The translations under genes were made by a program, and so were the position numbers. A stretch of DNA of 64,000 bases from NCBI RefSeq assembly GCF_035582795.1, contig NC_134365.1, positions 211,574,387-211,638,386 of the forward strand, given 5' to 3'. Every line of letters begins with the position of its first letter. Position 1 is the stretch's first letter. Of this stretch, positions 47,113-60,030 are shown piece after piece. The stretch comes from Mycteria americana (Eukaryota > Chordata > Aves > Ciconiiformes > Ciconiidae). The notes below the pieces were generated by a model. It searched no databases. It was not told where the DNA came from and saw nothing but the letters and a program-made list of their open reading frames with translations.

Positions 47113-50100
47113 CTGGGAGGTGAGGGACACAGAGAAATAAATCAGAAGCCTACCCCTGTCTAAAAGCAAGGGGATCCATTTGGCTACTTTACTCCAAAAA
47201 ATATATTGTACTATGGGGGAAAGGGGATGTTTATACTCATTCTGGTATGTCTGTGTGCTCCACACTAATGCCGGTCGAGAGTTTGTTTATCTGGGATGTC
47301 TGGGCAATTAGAGCTCATGTCTACAACCAGGGACCAGAGGAATTGCTGCAGCCCAGACCATCCTGATCATCATGATTCAGATAAGAATAAAGGTAATCCA
47401 CGAACCAACTTTGGTCACAATAAATATTTTAGATCAAGGATGCCTCTCCCAATATTTTTGAAAATACAGACCATATTTGCTGATAGCAGCAGCCCACGCT
47501 CCTTTAGGGGCTTCGGTGAGGAACAAATCCATGAGCTGAGAGCTTTTCCACATCTGCCTTTCAGAAGGACGACACAGTAGGGATGTGACAGTAATAAAAC
47601 ACTTGATAGTGATACTTACCACTTTCATAAAGCGTATCATCCAGGCATGAACTATAAACTTCATAATGCCAGCTGACCTGGCCAATGCCAGCCCTAATCA
47701 GAGCTGATTATGTGCAGTGTGTGCTATTAAGAGACTGATTAATCACTGGCTGCAAGACGTGAGACATAACGCCACTCAAGTGGAGGGGGACCCTGTAGGG
47801 GATCAAAGTCCTACTTACACATTTCTTGTCAACAGAGGAGCAATGTCAGAGTCAAAACCAGTTCTTGAAACCATCAGTTCTCTCTGCCAAGTATCAAATG
47901 ACAACCTCTTTTTTTTCCCCTCCTTGTGATTTCATATGGCACAGTGCCATTAATAAAAACTTTATTTAAGGTCATAAAGAAATCCAGTGAGACAACGTGT
48001 CTCTTCATATTGTGAACTGGATATTGAAATCTGAGTGCTTTTTCATTCAAAAAGAGCAAAGAACATGTCGGTTGTGAAAGCCATTAATGGTTAAGGCAGT
48101 CCCTGGGATGGAAAGACTCCTAGATTAGAGATGTTGAACTAGCAAAATGTTCCTGGACATCTGTAAAAAACTTTGGCTGATTTTTTAAAAAAACTACTTA
48201 CAAAATCCAAATGCCCTAAACAGATGTGTAGGCGACGTTCAAGCTCCAGTTATGGGGTTCACATACTTACTGAATATAGCATACTAAGCAACTGGAACAA
48301 GGAACCTTCCTGCCATTAATACTGCTGGAGTTAGAGCCAAAATGGTTGCATGCAACTCAATTCAGTGTCAAGATTATTGGAGATCAAGCTGATGTACCTG
48401 AAATATCATCCCTCAGTGGTGAGCTTTTTAAACATATTTTTTAAAACCTTCTATATCTATACATCCGAAAAAACCCCCAAAACATATTTTAAAAGCCACT
48501 ATTCTAGGAAACAAAGCAGGAATTTCCAGCACAATTACAAGGAAAAGAATTTCATGGAAACGATATGGAAAAGCCCAGTGGAGGCATGAGGCAAAAGCAA
48601 TTCTGCATTAAGACTCCCACATCTTTTATGTCCTATCCAGTTCAATTTGCCTTGTTCAGTTACTCTAATTGAATTCTTTCATAAGGACAGGCTTTAGAGA
48701 GCAAACTTGGAACCAGGCTTGCTGGTGTACTCAGTCAAGAGTCCAAACCTATTTAATTGAAGATAAATGAAATAGATACTCAAATATCATGCTGTTTCAT
48801 TGTCCTGCTACAAGACAGGAGATAGAAGCACTACTGTTTTCAAGGTTGCAGAGTTAAGAAGAGAAATGACTTGATTTTGGGGATTCCTAGAAAGCATGTT
48901 TGGTCAGCATCAGCAAGATGGGATTATTTTTTGGTGTCTTATACATATCTCACTCAGACAATGCAAACAACTTTCTGGACCTGTACAGATCCGGGTCTGA
49001 AGAATTACAAAACTGCGACTGCACCAGGCATTGCATTTTAATGCCATCCCTACGGAAGATTTATTGTTAGTTGGCAAAGTAGCTGATCTAGAAATACTGT
49101 AGGTAAAAATCACAGCATGAATAAAAAAGGCTGTTTCAGTGCTTCATTTTATGACTGAATAGTGACATCTATAGTTCAAAAATTTACAGTAATGTTTTAT
49201 ATGTTTTTTATGGTCCCAATGAGTTTAAGCGAAATAAAAATGTTCAATTCAAATAGAAAACATTTTATTCATAAACAAATCTATTGCCTTATATAATAAC
49301 AGATTAGGTATGTTCTTCTATTTTTTATCTGATATTTTAAACCTACATAACTTTAAAGTGACTTTAAAAAACAACTTTCTGTACCTAAATTACTAGTTGC
49401 CAATCATTTGTAAGACAAAGCCTTTGAATCACTTTCTTTTCACATCTTGTGTTTGTTTCAGCTGATTAAGTTCTGGGTTCTCACTCTGTAACATATTCTG
49501 TTACATTTATTCACTGCAGAAAACTTGAGAAATATTGATTTGGTAAAAAAAAATATCCTTTTACCACCAAGTATAAAAGGAACATGGATTTATTATTTAT
49601 TTATTATTTTATTATTATTGCCTATTGTTTATATTAAAGATGCACCAACTTCAATAAACATTTCATACTAAGAGGAGATGAAACTGAATGCTCCAGATGG
49701 GTCAGAGCTCTATTGGGCAATGTACGAACAAGACTAAAATGAAAAGTCTGCTTCTGAAAGCCTACATTTTTGACTGTATTTGATTTAATGATGGTGGAAC
49801 ACGGTCAGCTATTAGAAGACTGAAGTATTTAGCATAGATTCTAAGTTTAGGGATCAAAGTTTGAAATAAAAAAGGCAATAAGACAGTATTAAATTACAAT
49901 ATTTATCGCTGACTTTTCCTCCCGTTGGAAGCACTGCCATACACCTGCCAACTCTGAGCCACTGGCAGGAGACACGGAACTTTCCTGTGGCACACATGCT
50001 CAGAGCTGCAAAGCAGTCACCCGGGAGGTCTCCAACACAGCAAAGCATATGTCAAAATTCATGGAGTAGGGAAGTGAAGAGCTGATAGGATGGCTCAGTA

Positions 50101-53100
50101 CACAGCATATATCGACTCGGCCAGCAGACTTGCCAGACCTTTTATGCTTCTCCAAACCTCTCAGCAGAGGCTGTAATTTTGCCCGCTACTGCAAAATTGT
50201 AGTTGCAAAGTGCAATAGTAAAGAAAACCCTTTTGGTCAGGAGTGCATCTTGGGTCTAACAAAGAATTTTTATTACACCTTTAATTTAATATCCCGGTAA
50301 TGTAGCATGCATTTTTTCCCACCCGTTGAGCACAAGAATAATACTCAAACTTCCCACATCTGAGGACAACAGAGCTGAAGAAACGGCTAAGTGCTCTGTC
50401 CTCTCAGCAGGGGATGGAAAAAGCCTTTTTGAGCAAACTAGGGCTTGCTCCTGTTCACAATGAAGGCACTGAAAGTCTTGGAAATTCATCAATGTTTAAG
50501 ATCATACAGTCCATCTGAGTTCCCTCCAAGAGATACGAATATTTCATTTTGCACACTGATGCTGGAAAATGTTGATCTGCATTCTCCAAGGCAGCAAATT
50601 TTGTGATATCACCACTGTATTGCTTCAGAGGGAAACAGCGTAAAAAGATAGAAAGCTCTGGTAAACACATCTGCAATGCTGCTGGGGTGGGACCACAACA
50701 CTCAGCGTGTGCCACAATAGCCTGCACCAACAGCTGACCTACGAGCAACGACAAGCTACGGGCAGCATATAGCCCTTTTAGGCTATACCTACATTAGCAA
50801 GCCCTGCAGAGCAATGGCAGTGGGTCTGTGGAACAAAACAGTTGGTGCTGAGGACCCAGCACCCTCAGTGCACACATTTCAGGGCCTTAGGATTACATTA
50901 GCTGCGCTCCTGGTGCACACCTTCCAGCTCAGCACCGTCCGGGGGAAGCCTGGTCCTGCCCTTCGACACCTAACCTCTCCACAGCAGGAATCAAAGCACA
51001 GTGAGAGGGGACGATCAGAAGATTCACGTCAAATCACATTTGTGATTTTAAACATTTCTTTAGACATAGCCCTCTCCTGCCTACACATAGTCTTGGGCTT
51101 TCTGGTTGTTTTATAAGGCTCCTCCACTAATCTGAGTCCCCGCTATGTAGCTGAGTCTCACCTTCTCACTTTGACTCCAACAGCTTCTCTTCCTGCCTTG
51201 TTGGCATGTCCCTGTCCAGAGGAAAAGGGATTTTTCAGCCCCGACCTTACCGAAGAGCAACATGCTGTAAGCGAGCACACCCACACAGCCGTCCTGCCTA
51301 TACCTATGTTTGCTTGGCACTTAATAAGCAGAGACAGTGGCAAAAGGCAGGCACGGTGCCATCAGCAGATGGGATGCCGTTATGCAGCGAACGTCTCTGT
51401 TGGTAGCATTCCCAGCCTGAGCATCTGAGTGTCTGTCTATCCTCAGGTTTACTTGGCTTTATTAAAGAGGATGCTCCGAACTGCTGCCAATTCTTTTTTT
51501 GAACATGTGTATGCTCCTGTTACTATCTATCACATGCAAGAGGAGCTGGCTTTTATCTGTTATGTGCTTTGGCTTTTGCATTTGATCGCCCCATGTAGTT
51601 TCTTTCCCTGCTGTGCAGCTAGACCTGACAAAATCAATGTCCAGAAACGCCTGCCCTTGGCCCTGCTCACATAGCGTATCACGGCAAGTTAACTGATGAG
51701 AAGAACTGAAGGTGAAGAGGACCTCTCCAGCATTTGTATTTTGGTATGTTTACAGACATACCAGGCCACCTTCAAGAACTCTGTGTTCTTCAGCCATACA
51801 TATTCCTGCCACTTCAGATTTAACTTATCTGTCTTTGAACAGATGATTGCCTCTTGCCACGAGTTGGTATGAAAAGGAACCTCAGTCTTTGTTAAACTAG
51901 TGCTTTCTATGAAAGGATTGGCATGTATGTGCTTCCAAACTGGGAATTTAAATCCAGATGTCTAAAAGCATAGGTATAAAAAAGATTAAAACCCCCAAAA
52001 TGTCTAAAAAGCTTTTAAAAATTAACTGATGTGCATTTGGTATGCTCACATTACAGCATGCTGGTTTGTTTGTGTGTGTGAAAAAGCAAGACTGAGAACA
52101 CAAGTAAGACCAGGTCAGTTCATGACTATGGTTTTAATACACCCATTTTTCCCTAATGTTGTTCTTATGAACTACCTAATCCTCAAAACCACCCCTGTGT
52201 CAATGTTGCCAACACGCTTTAAAACAGGTATTAAAACCACCACCTAAGTTCCAGGTTGCATTTTTCCCTTTCTTTGGATTTTAACGCTATTCATAAAAAA
52301 ACTAAAAAAGAAAAAATGAGGAGGGGGAAAGCAATGACTTTCTGTCCTCACACTCTGCCCACAGTCCTTGACTCAGAAGCTATTTCTGCTCAAATGCTTC
52401 ATGTTCAAATAAAATTGCCTACTCATATAAGCCATTTACTTCAATCAAAGCCAGATGTATATAGGATTGATCAAATTAAAAGGAAGTAACTATACTTATA
52501 ATTGCAGGCTTTACAAGCACGAGGTTTCTCTCCGTGGTTGAAAAGCTTGGCGCAGTGTTTGGATTTGATTACAGTAAAGCTTTCTATTGCTGTGATTGCT
52601 CATGTTGTTATTCATGCAGATAAACATACATTTACTATTGGCAGACCTGGTAATGTCACTCTATTATTAAGGTTGTGTGACATTTCCCTTTTTAAGACCT
52701 CATATTCAGCAGCTTACAGCTTAACCACACTTTAAACACTTGGTTGAAATTTCTTGGGAAATTTCAGTCCAAAGAGCCAAGCTGTTTCTAAAAGTCACGC
52801 TGTTTGTCAGGTTTCAAAATGCTAACAACTTTATTTAAAAATAGCTTCACTGACCTGTATTTATGGGTAGGGGCTGAAAAGTCTGGAATAATGTGGCCTG
52901 TATTTCAGGGCTGTGGTTTCCAGTGTCTCCAAGAAAATTGTCCTAAAGCCGTATATAGCTCTCAGGAGTCTCCTGAGCTGTCAGACCTGGTGAATGCTCA
53001 TCACCTTTTCTCAGCCCTTTTAAAGCATGCATGGGATCTCCCCGCGGGGTCCCTGGACACACAGTACCCTCTCTTTAACTGCCGACAATGCCGGGCATAC

Positions 53101-56100
53101 GCTGCTGCCGTGGGACTTGATTCGGACTCGTGGGAACACATGAGTGCAAGCGGAGGTTCATGTCATGGTTGCTTTCAGCTGGCCCAGAAACCAGATTTTG
53201 AAAGCAGAGAGGTTTTTCTGTGCTCTCAGTGATGAGAGCTACCCATACATTCTTCTGCAGGCTAAGATTCACATCTTGTCCTCCTGTTCAATATGCAGAG
53301 AGCTACCCATACATTCAGAGCTACCCATACATTCTTCTGCAGGCTAAGATTCACATCTTGTCCTCCTGTTCAATATGCAGAGAGGTCAGACAGAAAGAGC
53401 CAGCATGGGTCAACTAGCCCTGTGCCAACTCTCCTTTTGGGGCAATACCTTTGCAATCAGTCCCAAGCTCTGTGCAGCCCATGCACAGCACTGTCCCGGA
53501 GTCAGGAGCTTTGAAGTTGCTGTGGCCTTGGCCATACGAACCCTAACAGCAGCAGCGTGGACGCTCCTAGTGCGTGCAAAGCATCGCTTTAGCAATTCCA
53601 CAAACAGGGCCGTAATATTACCCTATTCCCATAACTGCGGGGTGAAGTAGAAGGTAATCAGAGGCAGCTTTTTATTAATGGTGAACAGGGCAGTAGGCAT
53701 TTCTGTTGAAAGGAAGATCTCACAACAGGAATACTATTATTGAGGTTTGTGTTTTAGATGATCAATTTATGCAAATTATATGTAAATTAGACACGGCCCC
53801 TTTGATTTCTGGCATGTAGCCAGCAACTCTTTCATGTTATAATGTTGGGTAACCTTTGCTTGACTGTTTCCTTTTAAAGTTAGCTATAAATCTGAGCTTT
53901 CTTTTTCTCTCTCTTAATTTCCTTGTAAAGCACAGTAGGGTTTTTCTAAGAAAAAGGATGTGAACGGTATATGAAATCTGCTCTGTAAAATTCAAATTAG
54001 AGGATTTATTTATTAAAACAAATCCTATCATTATGCCAAATACTCTCTGTTTAGGAAAAGGAACATTATTCTCCAGAAACTTTAATAGGAGGATAATATA
54101 ATAGAAAATATTAGTCAAGAGATCCTGATGTTACTGAATGCCCTGGGATTGGGAAAAGGACCTTTTCACAGTATATTTTTGAATGCTTCCACCCATCAAA
54201 AAAGAAAAAAGCTGCCATTTTCTTTCTTAAGATAAAAAATGAAGAGTTCTTACTTTTTTTTTCTATTTTAAATGAAAGTCAGCTGCTAACATCTATGTCA
54301 GTGAATACAATGGCTGATGATTCTTAAATGCATGTTGCAATTTGTGGCTCCGCAACCAGGATTGGCAATGCTGTTGGGCTCTCCGCTCTACGGAATTTAA
54401 TTACATGGCCTTTTTGCATATGGAGGGCAGTAACAACAGAATCGCTTTGCCTGGTGGAAACAAAAATGCCCATGCCTTCTCCTTGTGGGCTGGGCTGCAG
54501 AACCACCGATACATGGTCAGGGCCCATTGTGCCGGAATTATGGCTTTATAACAATCCTTTATTTACATACACTGCTGAGGCAGTAAAAACAGCAAACAGA
54601 TTTTTTAATGGCAGGCAGCCGAAACATCCCCACAGGGCACATGCCCCCTCACCGAGGCAGGAACGCAGGCGAGTTAAATCAGTTCCATGGCTGCTTTGCA
54701 GCAGCGAATTATGTTGACATGAAAACGGTGCGTGCCATTCCAGTAATAAAAAGGGTCTAATCTTCAGCGCCGCCTGTGTCTCCCCTGCCCCACTGCTCCC
54801 CTCAGTTTGACTTGGCATGCACATGGTGCTGGGAGAAAAAGAATTACTGTAAAGCATTTCGTTAGAAAGGTTTCAATTTACTCATCACGAGATTGCTGAG
54901 CAATACTGTAAATAGACTCAAATAAAATCAATAGAAGGAGCTGTTCTCATGCTTCCTAGGATGCTAGCCTGGCGAATGGTTAACCTCATTTATTAAGTAT
55001 GGAGTCTGAATCAAAGCCATGTTACGTCCATGTACATATTACAGCAGTATTTCCTAGGGATTTAAATAATCTTGCTTAGCAATTCTCTCAGTGGCTGCAG
55101 CATCTGTCTGCCTCAATGATTTTCTTTTGCCCTTGTTGTGCAGCTCTCCTTTTCTTTCCTTCCCTTGGTAAATGAAGACCCTTAACGACACACACAAGCA
55201 GCATTTGTCCTTGTGCTGCACATAACGTCCTGGCTTGCCAGTGCTACATTTCATTCCTCCCATCTCCTTCGACTGACAGCAAAGCCAATAGCGTCCTGAT
55301 GCACCCTCTGCCCTGGCATAGGAGAAGCGGTGGCTGAATCAAAGCCAAGGATGCAGGGGAGATGCTAGCTGAGATATCTCAGCATCAGAAAATCCACATT
55401 GTCAGGGCTTACTCTATAAGGGCAGGATTATCCAAATGAGAAACTTTTGTCTGACAGTCGGTTTCAGCCTTGAAAACTAAACTGTTTTAAAGTTTAGAAA
55501 GTTCCTAAAGTTTAGAAAAATCTGCTTGGGGGAGGGTGATCAGAAAGGAAATATGAGAACAAAGCTTAAAACAATGAAAAACAGAAATAACAATTACAGG
55601 TGAAAGAGAACTTTCCAAGCAGAAAGTCCTGGACAGTGGTTAAGTGCTCCATAAAAAAGAGTTTAGTGGGAACTTCCCTAGGGAACCGTGACCAAAACCA
55701 CTGACAATAAGTGGGTGGAAAGCTCTGAACTTGCAGAAGACCTCTCTGTTGAGCATCCTCCTTTTTGGAGGAAGTTTTAGTCTGCCAGAAAAGGTGAGCA
55801 GTGCTGCCTGCTAATACAGTATGGGAAGCTGGAAGGGAAACTTGTACGCTGCAGAGACAGAACAGTCCTAGAGGAAGGCTCCTACATGTATGCCATTTGC
55901 TTTTTTTCCTGCTAAGATGCTGACTGTTCTTATGGTCTGGTAACTTGCGCACTACATTACTGGGTAGTAAGTCACTGGCACCCAATCACAGAAGCCACCA
56001 TATAACCACTGGATAGGAAACTCCAGCACGAGTACAGTTTAAATCAATGCCCTATAAACTTTGGATAACATTACTTAGACGTGAAGCACTCGGGCCTCCG

Positions 56101-56628
56101 AGGAAGCTGTAAAATATACTTCAGGTGGGGTTCTAATGGGGCGGACTCACTATTTTCCATGCAGACATGTAATCAAATTACTCACTCACAAAAGGACCAA
56201 GGTGTTTGTGGACAGCTCAATAATTATTTGTGACAGCTTCAGGAACAGAGAAAGGCAACAGTGCCATTGCATCTGTGACGGACGTTTGAAATCACCATCT
56301 TTGTGTACAGCCTTTGATGTTGTAAATGGATCCTGAAAAATCCAGCTGAGCATTACAGTAATTGTAATTCTATTGGTTTCTATAGAAATGGGATTATCCT
56401 AACAGCCAATAAATCAATTTCCTCCTGGAACACTAATGCAATGAGAAGGGGCACCATTTCACCGTTATTTATAGAGCAAACAGCTTTTACACAATTTGCA
56501 ATACCTATCAGAGTTTTATAGAGTTCATGAGATTTTTCAAGCATGTTGCTGCATAAAACCATCTCTGGCAATAAATTATACAGGAAAATGGGGAGGGGGA
56601 AACCCATAAAGTAATGCAAAATATTTAC
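47113..56628 (-). other. FAT3 intron (9516 bp)
   Basis: Large phase 1 intron between the laminin G exon and the EGF exon. Besides the tandem duplication at 53235-53380 and an AT-rich TTATTT-type tract near 49589-49619, I recognise no element. The long plus-strand frame at 52804-53232 has no domain and partly overlaps the duplicated sequence. I found no further exon; the coding phase joins directly across. Confidence 0.8.
53235..53380. repeat. Perfect tandem duplication, 82-bp period
   Basis: A 64-bp unit (53235-53298) recurs without a mismatch at 53317-53380. An 18-bp copy of the unit's first bases ('agagctacccatacattc') lies in between at 53299-53316. Perfect identity implies a recent event. 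Confidence 0.95.
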
Positions 56629-57097
56629 CACCAGATGGCACGCTGGTACAGGTGCCGCCGTTCTGGCAGGGATGCCTCTCGCAGGCATCGGGGTAGAGGA
56701 CGCAGCCAAGCTTTAATTCGGTCAGGCCAACCACTTCTGCAAAGCTGCTGCGCTTGTTTTGGAGTGGCAGTTCGTTGTTATTTAGGACAACTGAATCCAG
56801 GCAGCCCTGAAAGCCGCTCAAGACCTGCGTTGTTCTCTTGTCGGTCAGGCTGCGGACGTTATCCACTTGGACCTGGGCGCCGAAGTAGACGGAGCTATCT
56901 GTGCTCAGAGTTTGGAAATAGAGGGGGGCTTTGCGGCGCTCCACGTAGCTGTCGTCCAGGGACAAGCTTGTGAAATTGCGATTCAGCTCCAGGAAGACCG
57001 AGTGCCAGCTTCCATCATTAACGGCCCTGCCAGAAATTCCCAGGATTCCCGGTCCACTTCCGCAGTCCAACTGGAACCACAGTTTGCCATCGACAAT
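56629..57097 (-). CDS. FAT3: FAT3 exon: laminin G domain and start of EGF
   Basis: Extracellular exon of 469 nt starting in phase 0 after a good acceptor (polypyrimidine then 'cccacag') and ending in phase 1 at a 'GTAAAT' donor. The translation begins '[17 protein letters not shown]', continues through '[20 protein letters not shown]' (an N-glycosylation sequon at NFT), and includes the laminin G disulfide block '[17 protein letters not shown]' to 'LTELKLGC'. It closes with the first half of an EGF module, '[14 protein letters not shown]'. Laminin G domains in Fat cadherins lie between EGF modules near the membrane. The last codon is split as G|GC with the next exon, giving Gly. The reading frame is intact and no residue looks out of place for the family. 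Confidence 0.95.
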
Positions 57098-57750
57098 CTG
57101 TGGGAGGAAAACAAATCAAAGTGCTTCAGGCACTCAGCCATCTCATAATACAGTCTCACGGAGAATGTGGAAACACAGAGGACTTCTAGACAGTCTCTAT
57201 ACAGTGTGAAAGCTGTTCTCCTATATAACACTAAAATAGCAAAAAGCTGTGCCTTTATCATCAGCAAAAAAAAAAAAAAGATGATAAATATCAGCTTAGA
57301 ATTTAACCAAAGCCAGTTACTGCAAGCAAACTGAAAACATAGAAAAAAATATAGATGCAGAACACAGGTGAGGACCGGGATAACAGTGTGTCTCACTGAA
57401 CAAGGCATGGACCGGAGGACCCATGTTCTGCTCTTGGCTCTGCTGCTGAGCAGTCGTGTCTCTCTGAGCAAGTCCCGCCATCCACCCGTGTGCTGCGATT
57501 CTGCTCCCAGTGGTTGATGCTACCAAAAGGACAGTCAGGGCAAGGGACCACCGCGGAGTGTTTGAGAGAGGCTTGTGGCAAAGTCAATGGCCACCGCTTT
57601 CAGCTGGGCATGTTAGGTGCTCTGCTCATGCACACGTCCTGTGCCTCTGTAACCTTTTGGAGCATCTCAGCAAGGTGTGGATTTGTCCCTAAGTGTCGTA
57701 AGTTCAGTTTCCCTAAGTACAACAGTAAGATTCTGATTGACCAAAAGGGT

Positions 57751-57818
57751 GCTACACTACCTGCTCTGTGTATACCTCACAGATGCTACACGACCTGCTC
57801 TGTGTATGCCTCACAGAT
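57751..57818. repeat. 34-bp tandem duplication, two copies
   Basis: Units 57751-57784 and 57785-57818, both starting 'gctacac' and ending 'ctcacagat', differ at two positions. This is a young local duplication. Confidence 0.93.
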
Positions 57819-59853
57819 GATATAAGATGGCTTTTACTTTTCTTTCTTTCCTCATATTTATCCTGGGTTCATGGCTTTAGAGGGATTGGTAGGATTTCTC
57901 ACTCTCCCTCCTGTCCCTCACCCATCTGAAGTCCTCATAAAGGGAAAATCTGTGCTAGCCTGCTGGGGCTGGCAAAATGCACAGTGAGGGAATAGGTATG
58001 AAGTGCTGCTTTCCTGATTAGCAGTTTACCCAAAGATTTTAGGTTTCTCTAACAGATGGCAGATAAGTTTGAAACGGCTGACAAGGCTGGAAATAATTTC
58101 TTATGACACATTAATTGGATTCAAGCTCCCCGAAAGCTCTTGCAATTATTTTACCTTTATGTCATGCTCTAGGAAGTATTTATTTCTGCAAACCCCATCT
58201 CAAGACAGTTCTGTCCCATTATTTATCCCTCTGAAAAGTTCAGGCGCTGTGTCCTTTTTCATCCTTCCCTGCAGCACACATTGTCCTCTCCCTGGTTTAT
58301 CTACAACACAACCCTACTGCTCTCCCCCAGAGCAGAGCAGAGTTGCCATAGCTGTCAATGTAAGAACCCCTCCGAGCTTTGGTGGCCTGCTGAATTGGCA
58401 AGGCTAATGCAGATGTGAGGATGCCGCATTGTGTCGATATGTCTTTGGCCATTTCTGGCCGTTTCTGGCATGAATAATCATTTAAAACTGTGCTAGCTAG
58501 AGACATCCCTTGGCATGTGTCTGAACTGGTGCTCAAACTCTTCTCTACCAGATTTTCTGATGTGGCTTGAAGGTAAACGGGACACTATTAATCTACAGGA
58601 GCAGACTCTGCTGTTGTGTCATTATCAGCATTTTATTGTCCTTAGAGGTTCACAAAACTACCTGGAGAAAAGCTAAGGGTAAATTCTTGAGTTCTGATGA
58701 TGGACTTCCTTCTCTTTTCCAGACCTCAGTCTCTCGACCGGCTGAATTTGAAATGGGCTGTAACCTCAAGCCAAGTCACACTGGGCAGTTGGGGTGCCCA
58801 CTCCACCACTCTGCAATCACTTGGACCGGGTGGACACAGAGATGCTAAGCACGTGACAAGGACCCTATACATGCCAGCTACCTACTTACTGTGCATGGCA
58901 TGAGGGGTGTTAGAGGAATAGACATGTAGAAGGAGCCAGAAGAGCAAGAATTAGCCCCTGCTATGGGCAGCTGGTTATTTTTAAGTCCTTGACCTGTAGG
59001 ATGTAATGAAACTGAGAAGAAATGAGAACTATGACTGTAATACAACATGCTTGAGGGATGGATGTTGCTTGGTACTCCTACAGCTCAATCAAAAAAGGCT
59101 AATGGATGCATAGAAAAATAAGTCTGGATCATTTTTCATTAAAAAATCTTTTCTTACAGGACTCAAAACTCAGCTGTAAACTATTTCTGTAGATTGAAAT
59201 TGGGCCTATTAAAGCATCTGCTCAGGAGGAATCTCAGTAAACAAGATGCTCTGATAAACTGAGCTGGTTTCTCTCCAGAGATAGAGCAATAGTTTCTTTT
59301 CTCCCTGTGCAACAAAATAGTCCACAAACCTTGAAGCTGCTGCTCAGAAAGTGTGGTCTAGCTCAACAGGAATACAAATCAAACAGAAAAATACATGCCA
59401 ACATATTACACTTTGAAAACCAGCCATCATCGAATAAGCAGTTAACTTGCTTCTTATTCAAAAGGCTTTTTCCTATGGAAACTGTTCTACTGATTGTGTA
59501 TAATATACATATACCTCCCCTAAGACTACTTATACCCTGAAGGACCTACTGCCTGCATGTCTATTACCCTTACTCACAGAACATGCTTTTCCAATTATCT
59601 TTATAAATACAACACCACATATGAGCACCTGGGATAAATATTACACCATTTGTATATGGGAAACGATGATCTAAAAGATTTGCCATTAAAATATGTTTTA
59701 TACATCTTTCTCATCCACTTTTATTTCTTTTTACCAGCAGATGATCTGACATACACAGTAAATATATATTGTCTGAAAGGCTATGTTTCCTTCCTTTTAT
59801 TAAAAAAGCACTAGTAACCTCCACCTTAGGCTAGAGTGAAAGATGGAAAGGAT

Positions 59854-60030
59854 GGTTCAACGCTTACAGTACTAGTCTAAGATGTGATAGATATGCATGG
59901 GAATCCACACTCTGCAACACTCTTCCTCTGGGATCTCAAGCAAGTCATTAGTTTCAGGTCTCCATCAGTAAAAGAGCAATAACGTCATTTCCCTACCTCA
60001 CACCACTGCTTTACGGATACATACATTAAA
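59854..60030 (+). mobile_element. MIR-like CORE-SINE fossil
   Basis: The plus strand shows the MIR order: 'gggaatccacactctgcaac', 'tctgggatctcaagcaagtc', 'aggtctccatcagtaaaaga' and 'cctacctcacaccactgc'. These correspond to the consensus blocks for gggttcgaatcc, cttgggcaagtcact, tcatctgtaaaatgg and cctacctcac. It is the clearest of the three MIR-like copies here. Confidence 0.75.

Larger units (their letters stand above)
35512..57097 (-). other. FAT3 gene, 3' portion (seven coding exons)
   Basis: This spans the stop codon to the most upstream exon in the window. FAT3 is a giant single-pass atypical cadherin at the cell surface, used in neuronal cell contacts and dendrite polarity. The visible part encodes the membrane-proximal laminin G and EGF modules, the transmembrane helix and the whole cytoplasmic tail. 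All junctions are GT-AG. Intron phases from upstream to downstream are 1, 2, 1, 1, 1, 1, and the joined frame is open for 702 residues. Intron sizes are 9516, 1061, 2147, 3650, 2641 and 462 bp. I chose FAT3 over FAT1 or FAT2 because the cytoplasmic sequence (for example '[10 protein letters not shown]', '[20 protein letters not shown]' and the end '[10 protein letters not shown]') matches what I know of FAT3. About 34 cadherin repeats lie upstream, outside the window. Confidence 0.95.

Noticed and set aside
52804..53232. 142-codon plus-strand open frame in a FAT3 intron
   Set aside because: No recognisable domain or splice context, and no match to any family I know.
53144..53417. Overlapping open frames with repeated peptides (ATHTF.., ILSSCSICRE)
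   Set aside because: The peptide repeats are produced by the 82-bp tandem DNA duplication.
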